A DNA stretch of 64,000 bases, taken from Sciurus carolinensis (Eukaryota > Chordata > Mammalia > Rodentia > Sciuridae). A program made the translations under genes and the position numbers. Of this stretch, positions 32,230 through 42,492 are shown piece by piece. Location: positions 93,916,932 to 93,980,931 of the forward strand of contig NC_062232.1 of NCBI RefSeq assembly GCF_902686445.1, read 5' to 3'. The notes beneath the pieces are model-generated. The model worked only from the letters and a program-made list of their open reading frames with translations, did no database searches and had not been told where the DNA came from. How positions within the stretch are numbered: the first letter of the stretch is position 1; each line of letters starts with the position of its first letter.

Positions 32230-32950
32230 CCTCTAGATATACAAGTGTAGTTATACAATATTTGTCCTTTTATGCCAAGCTTATTTTATTTATCATAGCA
32301 CCTTTAAGATTTGTTCACATTAGCAACATGTATTAGAATTTCATTCCTTTTTAAGGCTCAATAATACTCCATTGTATACACCACACTTTGTTTATCCATA
32401 CATCTCTTGATGGAAACTTGAGTTATGTCACCTGCAGGTTATTGTGAATAGCACAACTATGAACACATGTGTACAAGTATTGTTTTGAGTCCCTGCTTCC
32501 ATTTTTTTTGTACACCTAGGAGTAGCCTTGATGGATCATATGTTAATTTTATATTTAACTGTTTGAGGAATCACCAAACCGTTTTTTTAAAACAGGCAAA
32601 GTACAGATTTATTGAAAGTGAAGATGAAAATATCTTTCTATGTGGTACAGCAGAGTGGGCTGAGCAAGAGAGACTCAAGGCGACCCACTCTTTTTTACAG
32701 AAGTTGAAATATTCTACACAGTCACCAGCAATGCACAAAGCTTCCAATTTTTTGCATCCTCACCAACATTTGTTTTCCATTTTTTCGATTATAGTTATCC
32801 CAATGGGTGTAAAGAAGAATCTCCTTATGGTTTTGATTTGCATTTTCGTAATGACTAATGATGTTGAGCATCTTTTCATATGCTTAGTGGTCATTTGCAT
32901 ATCTTCTTTAGAGAAAAAACCATTTGAGTTTTTTGCTCATTTTTGAATTG
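32230..32950 (-). mobile_element. L1M LINE, 3' UTR and ORF2 end
   Basis: Reversed L1M: AGGCTCAATAATACTCCATTG, GTTTATCCATACATCTCTTGATGG, GTTTGAGGAATCACCAAACC, CACCAGCAATGCAC, TTTTGATTTGCATTTTCG, GATGTTGAGCATCTTTTC. It is interrupted at 32582-32690 by unrelated DNA. A 159-codon forward frame across both is accidental. Confidence 0.85.
32582..32690 (-). mobile_element. Unidentified ~109-bp polyadenylated insert in the L1M
   Basis: L1M text stops after CACCAAACCG and resumes, in register, at TTTTTTACAG (32691). On the minus strand the insert ends with AATAAA (complement of 32608-32613), about 20 nt of sequence, and an A run. This is the form of the 3' end of a reverse-transcribed transcript or a piece of an LTR. 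I do not recognise the source. Confidence 0.65.
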
Positions 32951-34083
32951 AGTTGTTTATGCACATTTTTCAATTACTATTTTCATTAAGCTTCAGTCAG
33001 ATCCAGGAATGAAGCAGTGTAAATTCTTCTTCACAAGAAAAACAAAACTAATTTAAAAACTCAGATACGAACTTGAAGGAAAAAACCTTGCAGGGATTAT
33101 GGAAAGTAAATTATGATCTCTAACTGAAGGGGGAAAAAGGGAGAAAACTGGAAGAACTAGAAAGCTGTGGGGAGATGAAGAGAGTATAGAAAATGCCATT
33201 CCTTTAGTTTAGATAGTTGGGCAGGGTGGCTATGGCATGCTTGACTAAGTTAAGGGCAGGTGTAGAGTAATGGTATGCGGAACAAGACTATAAATTGAGG
33301 ACAAAAAAGTCAAGAACAGTTAAGTCCAAGTTATCATAGATATGAAGATTAGCATTCTAATGAAACACTGGAATATGGTTGGGGTAAGAGAGATTGTGTG
33401 ATAACGTTTGAGCATTGATGAATAAAATTCATTCTAGAGTTCAGTCATTTGACACTTGCTCTAAACTATTTTCAGATTTAGTTATTATTTGTTTATAATA
33501 TGCTTTTCTTATGAGTAAAGTAAAAAAGAATGTCACATCTCAATTGAACACAGCTCATGCCTTTAGGCTCAAACTCTGGGGGTTGTGGCCTGCAACTGCC
33601 ATCTGGTGACAGTATGTTGGTATGGCAGGGGGAGGTATTACATTAAGAAAAAAAAAGTACTTGGGGGCAAATTTTGCAAAACTAAATATATGAAGTGATA
33701 AGAGGAGACTCAGGGGTGTAAATTAATAAGAGATTTAAACAAAAAAACATGTAGAGGCTAAAAAAGCAATCTCTGAGAATACTTCCTTAATGGAATTCAG
33801 AGTGATGCGGAGATAGTTACAATTTATAATTGGCAAAATGTGATTCTTTCACGGTATAGACAATCAATGAATGTGAATGGTTTCATTGTCTTGGTGATCT
33901 GATTTAACAGTGGAATATGCTGAAATGTACATAGCTGAGAAAGTTATTAAATAAAAAAAGAAGTCTATCTGAGAAGAGACATTTTGTAAGCTCTAAATCT
34001 CTCATTTTATAGTCTATAACCCTTTAAAAAACAAAACATTCTTTTTCTATTGTATAATTCAATCTTTTGCTGTCATGCAAAAG
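32951..34083. other. No feature recognised
   Basis: 1.1 kb of unique AT-rich sequence with stops in all frames. Confidence 0.5.
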
Positions 34084-34166
34084 TGCTTGGGGGTATAGCT
34101 CAGTGGTAGAGTGTGAACTTGGTATGCATAAGGCCCGGGGTTCCATCCCCAGCACCACCACCAACA
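34084..34166 (+). mobile_element. ID SINE
   Basis: CTTGGGGGTATAGCTCAGTG, AAGGCCCGGGGTTCCATCC and a CACCACCACC tail start. It retains tRNA-like A and B box sequences but is followed by no long tail. Confidence 0.85.
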
Positions 34167-34277
34167 GAAGAGTGCTTAATGCTTATAGAATTCATTTTAC
34201 TTGAAACAATAAGTTTGATACACCAAGTCCCATGATTATTTTAGATTTAGAAGAGCTTCTCTTGAAAACAAGTATAC

Positions 34278-34366
34278 CAGGGCATGGAGTGAGCTCAGTG
34301 GTAGAATATTTGCCTAGCATGCAAAAGACCCTAGGTTCCATCTCCAGCACTGAAAAAATTAAACAG
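34278..34366 (+). mobile_element. ID SINE
   Basis: GGGCATGGAGTGAGCTCAGT, GAATATTTGCCTAGCATGC and GGTTCCATCTCCAGCAC, about 110 bp after another ID copy. Confidence 0.85.
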
Positions 34367-34654
34367 CTAAACTGGTAGCACAAATGTAAGTGATCTCTTC
34401 CAGTTACCCAAAGTCAGTTAGGTTGGTGGGGATAGATGACCCAGTCTCCAGCTGTTCTCTCATGGGAGTCCAGATGTAGAAAGCTTATCCTTCCCCAGCC
34501 TCATTTTAGTTAGATGAGCTGGGAAGTGACCAGTGATGAAGTGAGCTGAAGGAAATGACTGAGCTACTCAAATGAACATAACAAGACTAACTCTGTGGTC
34601 TAAGAAAAACTGAAGCATTGCTCAGCTTTATTGATTTTGTATTATTTATTTATC
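34367..34654. other. No feature recognised
   Basis: Short unique interval. Confidence 0.4.
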
Positions 34655-34843
34655 CATTTATTTGTAGGCGGGCTTGAACCCAGAGTGCTTTACCACTGAG
34701 CTACATCTTTTTTCTTTTTTATTTTGAGACAGAGTCTTGCTGAGTTGCTTAGGGCCTCACCAAGTTGCTCAGGCTGGTTTGAACTAGTGATCCTCCTGCC
34801 TCAGACTCCCAGAATTTGAGGCATGCACCACTGCACCCAGCTG
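34655..34843 (-). mobile_element. B1-dID SINE
   Basis: GGGCTTGAACCCAGAGTGC, CCACTGAGCTACATC, then GACAGAGTCTTGCTGAGTTG to GCATGCACCACTGCACCC. Confidence 0.9.
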
Positions 34844-35015
34844 GAATGAGTGTTTTAAATGAATTCCTTATTGCTCAGGTATGAGGAAGTTTGCTTAACA
34901 AATTTTAATTTTATAAAGAATGCTACTTCCCTGAGGAAAACAGTCCTATGTCCCTCAACTTATGAATGGGTTCCATCCCAATAAACCCATTGTAAATTGA
35001 AATAGTACCAAAAAT

Positions 35016-35165
35016 CTGCCTGGCATGTAATCTGGATTACTTTACATCTGTAATTCCAGGGACTTGAGAGGCTGAGGTGGAGGATCACAAATTTAAGGAC
35101 AGCCTCAGCAATTAAGCAGAGCTCCATCTTAAAAACAAACAGCAACAAACCCCCCACAAACCTAA
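35016..35165 (+). mobile_element. B1 SINE, ID half missing
   Basis: TTTACATCTGTAATTCCAGG, GAGAGGCTGAGGTGGAGG, AGGACAGCCTCAGCAATT, then an A/C-rich tail. Confidence 0.75.
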
Positions 35166-35299
35166 AACCCACAAAATTCTTAGCATATTTATTATAGAGT
35201 CAATCCAAATTCATTTTCTGACCTTCAAAGCTCTTCTCCCTACTGTTCCCCAAAATGTATCTTAGTTCCCAGAATGTACTCTGCTGTAAACAAGTTTAG

Positions 35300-35435
35300 T
35301 AGATTATCTTCTCAATGACTTTATGACATAATCTTGTTTATTCTTATTCTCAGATGAGTAAACTGAGGTTCATTAGATTAGATTTGATACAAAGGTAATG
35401 CAATTGGTGGCAAATCTAGGATTCAAATCATTGAG
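35300..35435 (+). mobile_element. MIR SINE
   Basis: TATTCTCAGATGAGTAAACTGAGG and GGCAAATCTAGGATTCAAATC, typical MIR core and 3' part. Confidence 0.65.
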
Positions 35436-35514
35436 GGAATACCTGGTAGGTCAGCTGATAGTGTGTTGTGATTGAAGCAAAACCATAAGTAGCATTTTTA
35501 AGCATTTGGGGGAC

Positions 35515-36021
35515 ATTATGTATCGCGCCCCCTCTGGCCACAGAGAGAGACACGACAAATGTCTGAAGCTTTGGAAGTTTATTGTGCACAGTCCCTCTCC
35601 TACGCTTCTCTTACTCCTAGCTTCCGTGCACTCCCAGCTTCCCTTCTCCCAGCTTCTTCCAGCTTCCGCGTACTCCCAGCTTCCAGCTTGGCTTCAACCT
35701 CCGCCTTCGCCGCTTCTTCCGCTTCTTCCTCTTCTTCAGCCCCCGCCGCTTCTGCCTCTTCCTCAGCTTCTGCTCCCTACTCTCCCACCCACCAGGCTTA
35801 TATACACTTCAACCAATCAGGGGAGAGTACACGAGATAAACGCGGACAGCTGCAAGCATAGGATGGGTACACGAGGGGGGCATGCTCTAGTCACATCGTT
35901 AACTAGCCAATTATTGGAATTCGCTGGTTGTTTACTGTATAGCTGGCCGCTTTTGGCTCAGCGTCAGGCGCCATCTTGACCATGCCTAAGGCTGGGGGTC
36001 TCAGAAACCCCGACAATTATG
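35515..36021 (-). mobile_element. Solo LTR of an endogenous retrovirus (ERVK/IAP-like), with target duplication
   Basis: An LTR of about 497 bp lies between ATTATG (35515-35520) and ATTATG (36016-36021). In sense it begins TGTCGGGGTTTCTGAG. It contains an AAGATGGCGCC block like rodent IAP LTRs, a CCAAT-box complement (35811-35820), TATATAAG (35797-35804) and AATAAA (35578-35583). No gag, pol or env sequence is nearby, so recombination between two LTRs probably removed the interior. It is the most CpG-rich spot in the window, which argues for a recent arrival. Purine repeats between TATA box and polyA signal, in CTTCC-type units on the plus strand, create the 157- and 100-codon open frames; those are not genes. 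Confidence 0.85.
35797..35804 (-). promoter_or_regulatory. TATA box of the solo LTR
   Basis: TATATAAG on the minus strand, inside an LTR that also has an upstream CCAAT-type element and downstream AATAAA. The order U3-TATA-R-polyA signal fits a retroviral promoter pointing toward lower coordinates. Confidence 0.65.
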
Positions 36022-36043
36022 GAAAATAATCAGAACTTTCTTT

Positions 36044-36228
36044 TTTCTTTTTGGTATTGAGGATTGAACACCTAGGGATACTCTACCACTGAGCTACATC
36101 CCTAGTCCTTTTTATTTTTTATTTTGAGACAGGATCTCCCTAAGCTGCTGAGGCTGGTCTCCAACTTGTGATCCTCCTGCCTCAGCCTTCTGAATCACTG
36201 GGATTATGGGGGAGCATCGCTGGACCTG
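36044..36228 (-). mobile_element. B1-dID SINE
   Basis: TTTTTGGTATTGAGGATTG, CCACTGAGCTACATCCC (ID half), GACAGGATCTCCCTAAGC to a decayed B1 end at GGGAGCATCGCTGGACC. Confidence 0.85.
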
Positions 36229-36369
36229 GATAGAACTTTCTTAATCTTTGTTATATTACTTTGTTTTCTTTTTTCTCATCTGACAATACTGAGCTGAGTT
36301 GGTCTCTTAAGAGTAAAAAGGTTGGTGAGAAAAATGATAGGTGCATTAAATATTTTATCTTTTTAAAAC

Positions 36370-37130
36370 TTAGAGAATTTAGAATGTACACAAAATAGAA
36401 TAGTATAATGTATCCCTATGTATTCAATATCCAGCCTCAGTAGTAACCAATCCATCATACTTCATTACCAGCTTCCATTTTTAAATATGTATCTCTAAAA
36501 GAACAGGCTTCTTTTAAAATAGTATAATAATAAAACGATTTCATGTATAGCATGAATAATAATTGCCTTAATGGCATCAAATATCTTGTAACTGTGAAAA
36601 TTTTCAGTTGTCTCATAAATGTTAAATATACTTTATATACCGTATTCAAAATAAGATCCAAATAAAGTTTGGACATTTTGATTGATGGCCTGTCTTTTAA
36701 TTTGTCAACTACCGCTCCATCTCTTTTCTTTCTTTTTTTGCAAGTATCAAAGAAATTAGGTCATTTGTCTTGTAGCATTTCCCACAGTATGGATTTTGCT
36801 GATTGCATTCTCATGGGGCAGTTTAACCAGTTCCTTTGTGCTCTGTGTTTCCCATAAAATGGCAATTGGATCTAGACACTTGATTGGATCTAGAGATTTG
36901 GTTTTTCTTTTTCAGGCTACTTTATATCTAGTGTTGTCTGCTTCTATTAGAAAGTATACGATGTCTGCTTGTCTCTAAACATGTTTGTATTAGCTGAGGC
37001 TATTGTGTATTTATTTATCCACTGTTTGATAAATGGTTCTATTTATTGTAGTTCAGCTTCATCTTTCTTGCATGAATCACGTTCATAATTGTATTGTCTA
37101 AGATTTTTCAGTTTCAGATTCTTTAAAATG
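36370..37130 (-). mobile_element. Old L1M LINE with long 3' UTR
   Basis: It follows a reversed L1M (MC/MD/ME-type) 3' UTR: AGAATAGTATAATGTATCCC, AAATATGTATCTCTAAAAG, TTGTCTCATAAATGTTAAA, CATTTCCCACAGTATGGATTTTGCTGATTGC, GATCTAGACACTTGATTGG, GATGTCTGCTTGTCTC. Non-coding. Confidence 0.7.
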
Positions 37131-37214
37131 GAGTAAATAAAGACTCTTGAATTGAGTTCAGCGTAAAATTTTAGATGTTTTTCTTCCGATATCTTTTTTC
37201 ATTTAAAATATTTA

Positions 37215-37467
37215 ACTGTGAAATAAAAATTGAATATACTCAACATATATAATGGGTGATTTGACATGCAGGCATGTCATATAATGATTACCACAATTAC
37301 CTTAATTAACGTGTCTAACACCATGCTGTATGTTAGATTCCCCAGAACTTGTTCATCTTATCACTGAAAGTTTATATCCTTTGACCATCATCTCCTCATT
37401 CCCTCTAACCTCCTACCCAGTGGCAACCATATTATACTCTCTGCCTTTATGAGTTCAACTACTTCTT
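37215..37467 (-). mobile_element. L1M 3' UTR, left of a SINE
   Basis: Reversed L1MA-type 3' UTR: CATGCTGTATGTTAGATTCCCC, TTGTTCATCTTATCACTG, CTATGAGTTCAACTAC-type end (here TTTATGAGTTCAACTAC). Confidence 0.8.
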
Positions 37468-37635
37468 TTTTTTTTCTGGTACCAGGGATTGAACCCAGGG
37501 CACATAACCACTGAGCCACATCCCCAGCCCTTGCTTGTATTTTATTTAGAGATAGGATCTCGCTGAGTTGCTCAAGATCTTGTTAAGTTGCTTTGAACTT
37601 GTGATCCTCCCGACAGCCTCCAGAGATTCTTTGGA
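37468..37635 (-). mobile_element. B1-dID SINE, partly deleted
   Basis: GGTACCAGGGATTGAACCC, CCACTGAGCCACATCCCC, then GATAGGATCTCGCTGAGTTG. The B1 end is truncated near GATCCTCCCGACAGCC. Confidence 0.85.
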
Positions 37636-37732
37636 GTTTGACTTCTTTAGATGCCACATAAAAGTGAGATCAAACAATATCTGATTATTCTCTATCCTAT
37701 GTCTAATTCTATAACATACAACTTTTAGCAAT
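37636..37732 (-). mobile_element. L1M 3' UTR, right of the SINE
   Basis: TTTGACTTCTTTAGATGCCAC and AAAGTGAGATCAAACAATATC continue the copy interrupted by the SINE. Confidence 0.75.
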
Positions 37733-37921
37733 TTATTTATTTATTGTGATACTGGGGATGGACCACAGGGGTTCTCTACCCCTGAGCTACATCCCCAGTT
37801 CTTTTAATTTTTTGAAACAGGGTCTCATTAGGTTGCCCAGGGTTGCCTCAATTGGTGATCCTCCTGCCTCAGCCTCCCAAGTAGCTGACATGACAGGTGT
37901 CAGCCACCTCACCCTGGCTGT
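37733..37921 (-). mobile_element. B1-dID SINE
   Basis: A (TTTA)n tail, GATACTGGGGATGGACCAC, CCCTGAGCTACATCCCC, then GAAACAGGGTCTCATTAGG to GTCAGCCACCTCACCC. Confidence 0.9.
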
Positions 37922-39058
37922 CTTCATTAATTCTTAATAAGACATTCAAGCTAATTTGTATAGAAGTAAAACTTTTCTCATCTGTACTTTGTTGACAAAT
38001 TTAACTATGTTACATAATTACAACATAAGTAAACTGGAATATCCAGGTTTGGCAACAAAACAACACCATTTTTATTAGTGCATATTAAGTATACAAAATG
38101 GTGGGTTTCATTATGGCATATTTTAACATACATAAAACATAATTTGATCAGTTTCACTCTCTAATACATTTCCTACCCTTTTCTCCCCCACCCCCCCATT
38201 CCCTTCCTCTCTGCTATTGATTTCTATCTTAATTTCATGGAATCTCCTTTTTGTTGTTCCTTTTCCTTCTAATGTCCACCAATGAGAGAAAACATGATAC
38301 TTTTCTCTCTGAGTCTAACTTATTTTACTCAAAATTATGGTCTCCAGTTCAATCTGTTTTCCTGAAAACATCGTAATTTTGTTCTTCTTTATGACTGAGT
38401 AAAACTCTATTGTGTATATATTCCACATTTTCTTTATCCATTTATCTGTCAATGGACACCTAGGCTCGTTCCATAACTTGGCTCTTGGGAATTGTGCTAC
38501 AATAAATATGGGTATGCTTGTATCCCTAAAATATGCTGACTTCAATTCTTCTGAATAAATTCCACAGGACAGATCTAGCTTAATCATATGGTAGTTCTAT
38601 TTTTAGGTTTTGAGGAACCTTCATATTGATTTCCATAGTGGCTATACTAATTTACATTCCCACCAATAGTGTATAATCGTTCCTTTTCCCTCACATCCTC
38701 ACTAGTATTTACTGTTATTTGTGTTCTTGAAGATTGCCATTCTAACTGAAATGAGATGGAATGACAGTGTAGTTTTGATTTGCAGTTCTCTGATGGCTAG
38801 TAATGTTGAACATTTTTTCATATAATTGTTGGTTGTACTTCTGTTCAGTTGTGTTGGTTGTGTCTGTTCAGTTCATTTGCTTATGTATTGATTGGGTTAT
38901 CTGTTTTTTAATGTTGAGAGTTTTTAGTTTTTTATATATTTTGAATATTAGTCCTCTGTCAGAGGAGTAACTGGCAAAGACTTTCTCCCATTCTGTTGGT
39001 TGTCTCTTTGCTCTGTTGCTTTTCAAATTCTTCCATGAATGCACACTCCTTGCTTTCC

Positions 39059-39061
<3 letters not shown>

Positions 39062-39141
<80 letters not shown>
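39062..39141 (+). repeat. (CT)n-(TA)n compound microsatellite
   Basis: About 22 CT units run directly into about 17 TA units. It sits inside the reversed L1 ORF2. Confidence 0.95.
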
Positions 39142-39146
<5 letters not shown>

Positions 39147-39423
39147 CACACCCTAAATTAATCTCTCTCTGTGTATATATATATTTAATATATAATTACA
39201 TATATACTTAATTTCTTTTGCTGTGCAGAAATTTTATAACTTGATGTCATCTCATTTATTGATTCTTTCTCTTATTTCCTGAACTATTGGGGTCTTATTC
39301 AAAAAGTCTCTGCCTGTACCTATATGTTGAAGTGTCTCCCTATTTTTTTTATTCTAAGAGATGCAAAGTTTCTGGTATTATACTTAGGTCTTTGATACAT
39401 TTTGAATTTACTTTTCAAGAGAG

Positions 39424-39483
<60 letters not shown>
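39424..39483 (+). repeat. (GA)30 microsatellite
   Basis: Uninterrupted GA for about 60 bp in the same L1 copy, about 320 bp from the (CT)n block and complementary to it. Confidence 0.95.
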
Positions 39484-39486
<3 letters not shown>

Positions 39487-40320
39487 TCTGGTTTACTTCT
39501 TTTACATATGGATATCCATTTTTCCCAGTACCAGTTGTTGAAGAGGCAATATTTCTTCCAATATATGTTTATGGCACCTTTGTCAAGAATCAGATATTTC
39601 TGTGTGGGTTTGTCTCTGGGTCTTCTATTCTGTTCCATTGGTCTATGTATCTGCTTTTACACAAGTACCATGCTGTTTTAAGTTATTGTGGTTCTGTAGT
39701 ATAATTCGAGGTCAGCTATTGTGATACCTCCCCTAGCACACTTATTGCTCAGGATTGCTTTGTCTATTCTGGGTCTTTGGTTCTTCCTTATAAATTTTAG
39801 GACTATTTTTCTAATTCTGTGGAGAATATCAGTGTTATTTTGATGGGAATTCAATTGAATTTGCTTTTGGCAATATGGTCATTTTAATATTAGTTCTGTC
39901 TATCCATGAACATGGGTGGTCTTTCCATTTTAAAGTGTCATGTTCAGTTTCTTTCTTCAATGTTCTATAATTTTCATTATAGAGATCTTTTACCTCCTTG
40001 GTTAGACTTATTCTAGATTTTTTTAAGCTATTGTGAATGGGATTTTTTTTCTTTATTTCTTTCTCAGTGGAGTCATTATTGATATATAGAAAAGTTATGG
40101 ATTTTTGAATGTTGATTTTATATCCTGATACTTTGCTGAATTTGTTGATTAATTCTAGAAGTCTTCTGATGGAACTTTTAGGGTCTTCTAAATTTTGAAA
40201 CATATCATCTGAAAATAGGGATAATTTGACTTCTTCCTTTCCAATTTGTATCTTTTTTATTGCTTTCTCTTAATTATTCTGGTTAAAATTTCAAATAAAA
40301 TATCAAATTAGAGTGACAAC

Positions 40321-40489
40321 CAACTTTTGATAAGCAAAATGTTAAACTGGTAGATGAAGAAATGCATAGTTTTATTATCCATGGGTTTCAGTAAGTGCTG
40401 GGCATCAATTGATCTGATTTCAGAGTTAATTAGGCAAATTAGTTAAGTGATGATTTATTAAAAGAGTTTCTTTCACACTGCTATCCAGT
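40321..40489. other. Short unrecognised interval
   Basis: Nothing recognised between the L1 and a DNA-transposon remnant. Confidence 0.4.
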
Positions 40490-40690
40490 TGAAGGTTCTG
40501 TGGTGATGGAAATGTTATATAACTGTGTTGTCCAATATGATAGTCATTAGCCAAGTGTGGCTATTGAGCATTTGAAATGTGGCTGATATGATTGAAGTGA
40601 AACTGAGGAACTGAATTTTAAGTTTTATTTAATTAAATTATATTTGTATAACCTTAGTAGACAGTTCATATCTAGAATGCAAAATCTGTA
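40490..40690 (+). mobile_element. MITE-type DNA transposon remnant
   Basis: TGTTGTCCAATATGATAGTC, CCAAGTGTGGCTATTGAGC, ATTTGAAATGTGGCTGATATG and AACTGAGGAACTGAATTTTAAG match a common mammalian non-autonomous DNA element. I recognise the element but cannot name its family reliably. Confidence 0.6.
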
Positions 40691-41139
40691 GTGGGAAAGA
40701 GCTGATTCCAGATTCTGTTTCCAGAGTCTCTACTTTTATGCACAATATAATATTACTTCCTGGTTTGGTGTTTTTCTGAATTTATTCTTATATGCCTTAT
40801 TGCCTTTATGTGTGGTATTCCCTCTACTTGAATAACAGTAGTTCCCAATCTCCCAAACTTCTTAGACCAATGTGATAACCAGACTCCATGATGGCCTCCA
40901 ATAAACCATACCTCCTTAATATTTTCATATTTGTGATCCCTCCCACATTGATCTCTATGTGAATCAATAAATTGTGTTGGAAGTGATATTGTTTGACTTC
41001 TAAGCCTAAGTTGTAAGAATCACTGTGGTCTCCACCTTGATTCTTTGGAGAACTTCTTCTTGAAGCCCTGAGCCATCATGTAAGAATCCACTTACTCTGC
41101 TGAAAAGATCACAGAAGCCCTGAACTCTGATATGCAATG
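40691..41139. other. No confident feature; possible L2 traces
   Basis: GGTATTCCCTCTACTTGAA at about 40816 has weak L2 flavour. The rest is unassigned. Confidence 0.35.
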
Positions 41140-41405
41140 CTAATTTCACAATGTGGGGGGGGGGTTTAGGAAAGAATAGAAGTAACTTGGATTAGAAAAA
41201 GGGGAATGAAGGGAAGGGAGGAGAATGGGAAAAGGAAAGATAGTGAAAGAATTGGACATTATTACCCTATATGCATATATGATTACATGACCAAGGTAAT
41301 TCTACATCATGTACAACCAGAAGAATGAGAAGTTATGCTCCATATATGTAAAATATGTCAAAATACATTCTACTATCATGTATTGCTAATTAGAACTAAT
41401 TTTAA
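41140..41405 (+). mobile_element. LINE-1 3' UTR, heavily 5'-truncated
   Basis: A G run (41154-41164), GGGAAGGGAGGAGAATGGG, ATTACCCTATATGCATATATG, CTACATCATGTACAACCAG and CATTCTACTATCATGTATTGC: the 3' end of a squirrel L1 subfamily. The final GAACTAATTTT is the worn tail. Confidence 0.75.
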
Positions 41406-41699
41406 AAACTGTGTTATAGAAAGTTCTGCTTATGTGTGAGGTATGCAAAGTATGGAGAGCATGTATAAAGAGAAGGTGTTTCTTGTAGGGCTTTAGAGAG
41501 ACTTTATCTCATGGATTCCCCTCCATCATTATTTTGTCTGGGTCTGATAAGAACAATTTCATCTTAGTATCAGCAACTTTCATGGACATTGTGAAATATT
41601 TATTGTTTTACATTGCAATATCATCTTACATTACAATTGATAAAGGAAAAACAGACAATTTTGTTCTTCCTTTAAGAATTAATTTAGGTATCACATCCA
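41406..41699. other. No feature recognised
   Basis: Unique sequence under 300 bp. Confidence 0.4.
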
Positions 41700-41915
41700 G
41701 GAAACCTTTCAGTTTCCTTTTTAAACTCCCCTTGACCTGGTCGGATTAGTTGCAGATCTTTGCTCCCATGCCATGTGAGTACTTGCTAACCTAGGCTACT
41801 TTCCCAAGTTTATTTTATCTTCTCCCTCCATACTGTGGGATCCATGAGGGTATTCCCTTCTATGAGAGCAGCTTACCCAGTATTTAGCACGTTACTGGCT
41901 AGTCAAAATCAACTG
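41700..41915 (+). mobile_element. L2 LINE 3' region
   Basis: ACTGTGGGATCCATGAGGG, CAGCTTACCCAGTATTTAGC and GTTACTGGCTAGTCAAAATC follow the L2 3' end. Confidence 0.6.
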
Positions 41916-42345
41916 ACTAAATCATAGAAACTTCGGTTGGAGGAATGTTAGATGTCATTTTAAACCATCAAATTTGATATATCAAGTGTTTGCTCATTCA
42001 GCCCATGTGCGAAGTTCCTTCCATGATAGGAAATTACTGCCTCCAAAGGCAGCTTATCCCATCTTTAAACAGCTCAGACTTGTTAGACTGCTTGTCAGCT
42101 TAACTATCTCCCCCTCTGATCACTTTTTCATTTCAGTTTATCTGAGACTCATGTACTTGTTAATATGTTCGTTTGTAGTCACTTATGTTCCATAAACATT
42201 CTTAAGCCTTTTAAATATTGTGTCTTGTGTACTGAAAGTATTACAAGCTGGAAAATAAGGTAGCTGTCTTAGATGTATTTTATTTTCTCCTGTTGGAATG
42301 TGTTGCACCCACAAGTAACTCAATTTATGCTCTTAGCTGACAGAC
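41916..42345. other. No feature recognised
   Basis: Unique sequence; a 73-codon frame (41974) lacks a recognisable domain. Confidence 0.4.
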
Positions 42346-42492
42346 CAGAAGAATGAACAAGTTAAGGATATGGGCTCTGGAGTCAGATGTCTTGGATTCA
42401 AATCTTGATGCTACCATGTCCTAGTTATTATGTGAAAAAAGAGAAATAACTTCCTTGTACAAGCATTTGCATAGTACTTTGTATATGTGGTA
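42346..42492 (-). mobile_element. MIR SINE
   Basis: Reversed MIR: GGGCTCTGGAGTCAGATG, GGATTCAAATCTTGATGC, TACCATGTCCTAGTTATTATG. Confidence 0.75.

Larger units (their letters stand above)
38055..40320 (-). mobile_element. LINE-1, 5'-truncated, moderately old
   Basis: A reversed L1 of about 2.25 kb runs from its 3' UTR (about 38060) to mid reverse transcriptase (about 40320). Readable ORF2 pieces are separated by stops and shifts. They include the C-terminal block near 38315-38587 (LKSAYFRDTSIPIFIVAQF, WNEPRCPLTDKWIKKMW), a connector block at 38868-39040 and 39480-39638, and reverse-transcriptase/thumb sequence at 39835-40203 (SKVSGYKINIQKSITFLY). Three microsatellites interrupt it at 39062-39141 and 39420-39482. 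It is clearly older than the copy at 16-20 kb and cannot move. Confidence 0.9.

Noticed and set aside
32467..32946. 159-codon plus-strand frame
   Set aside because: It runs antisense through an L1M remnant and crosses the edges of an inserted fragment.
35506..35979. 157- and 100-codon plus-strand frames rich in Ser, Pro, Leu and Ala
   Set aside because: They lie on the antisense strand of a solo LTR and come from its CTTCC-type repeats; there is no protein signal.
39424..39483. CRISPR-like or other regular array
   Set aside because: The repeats are dinucleotide microsatellites without spacers; the host is a mammal.
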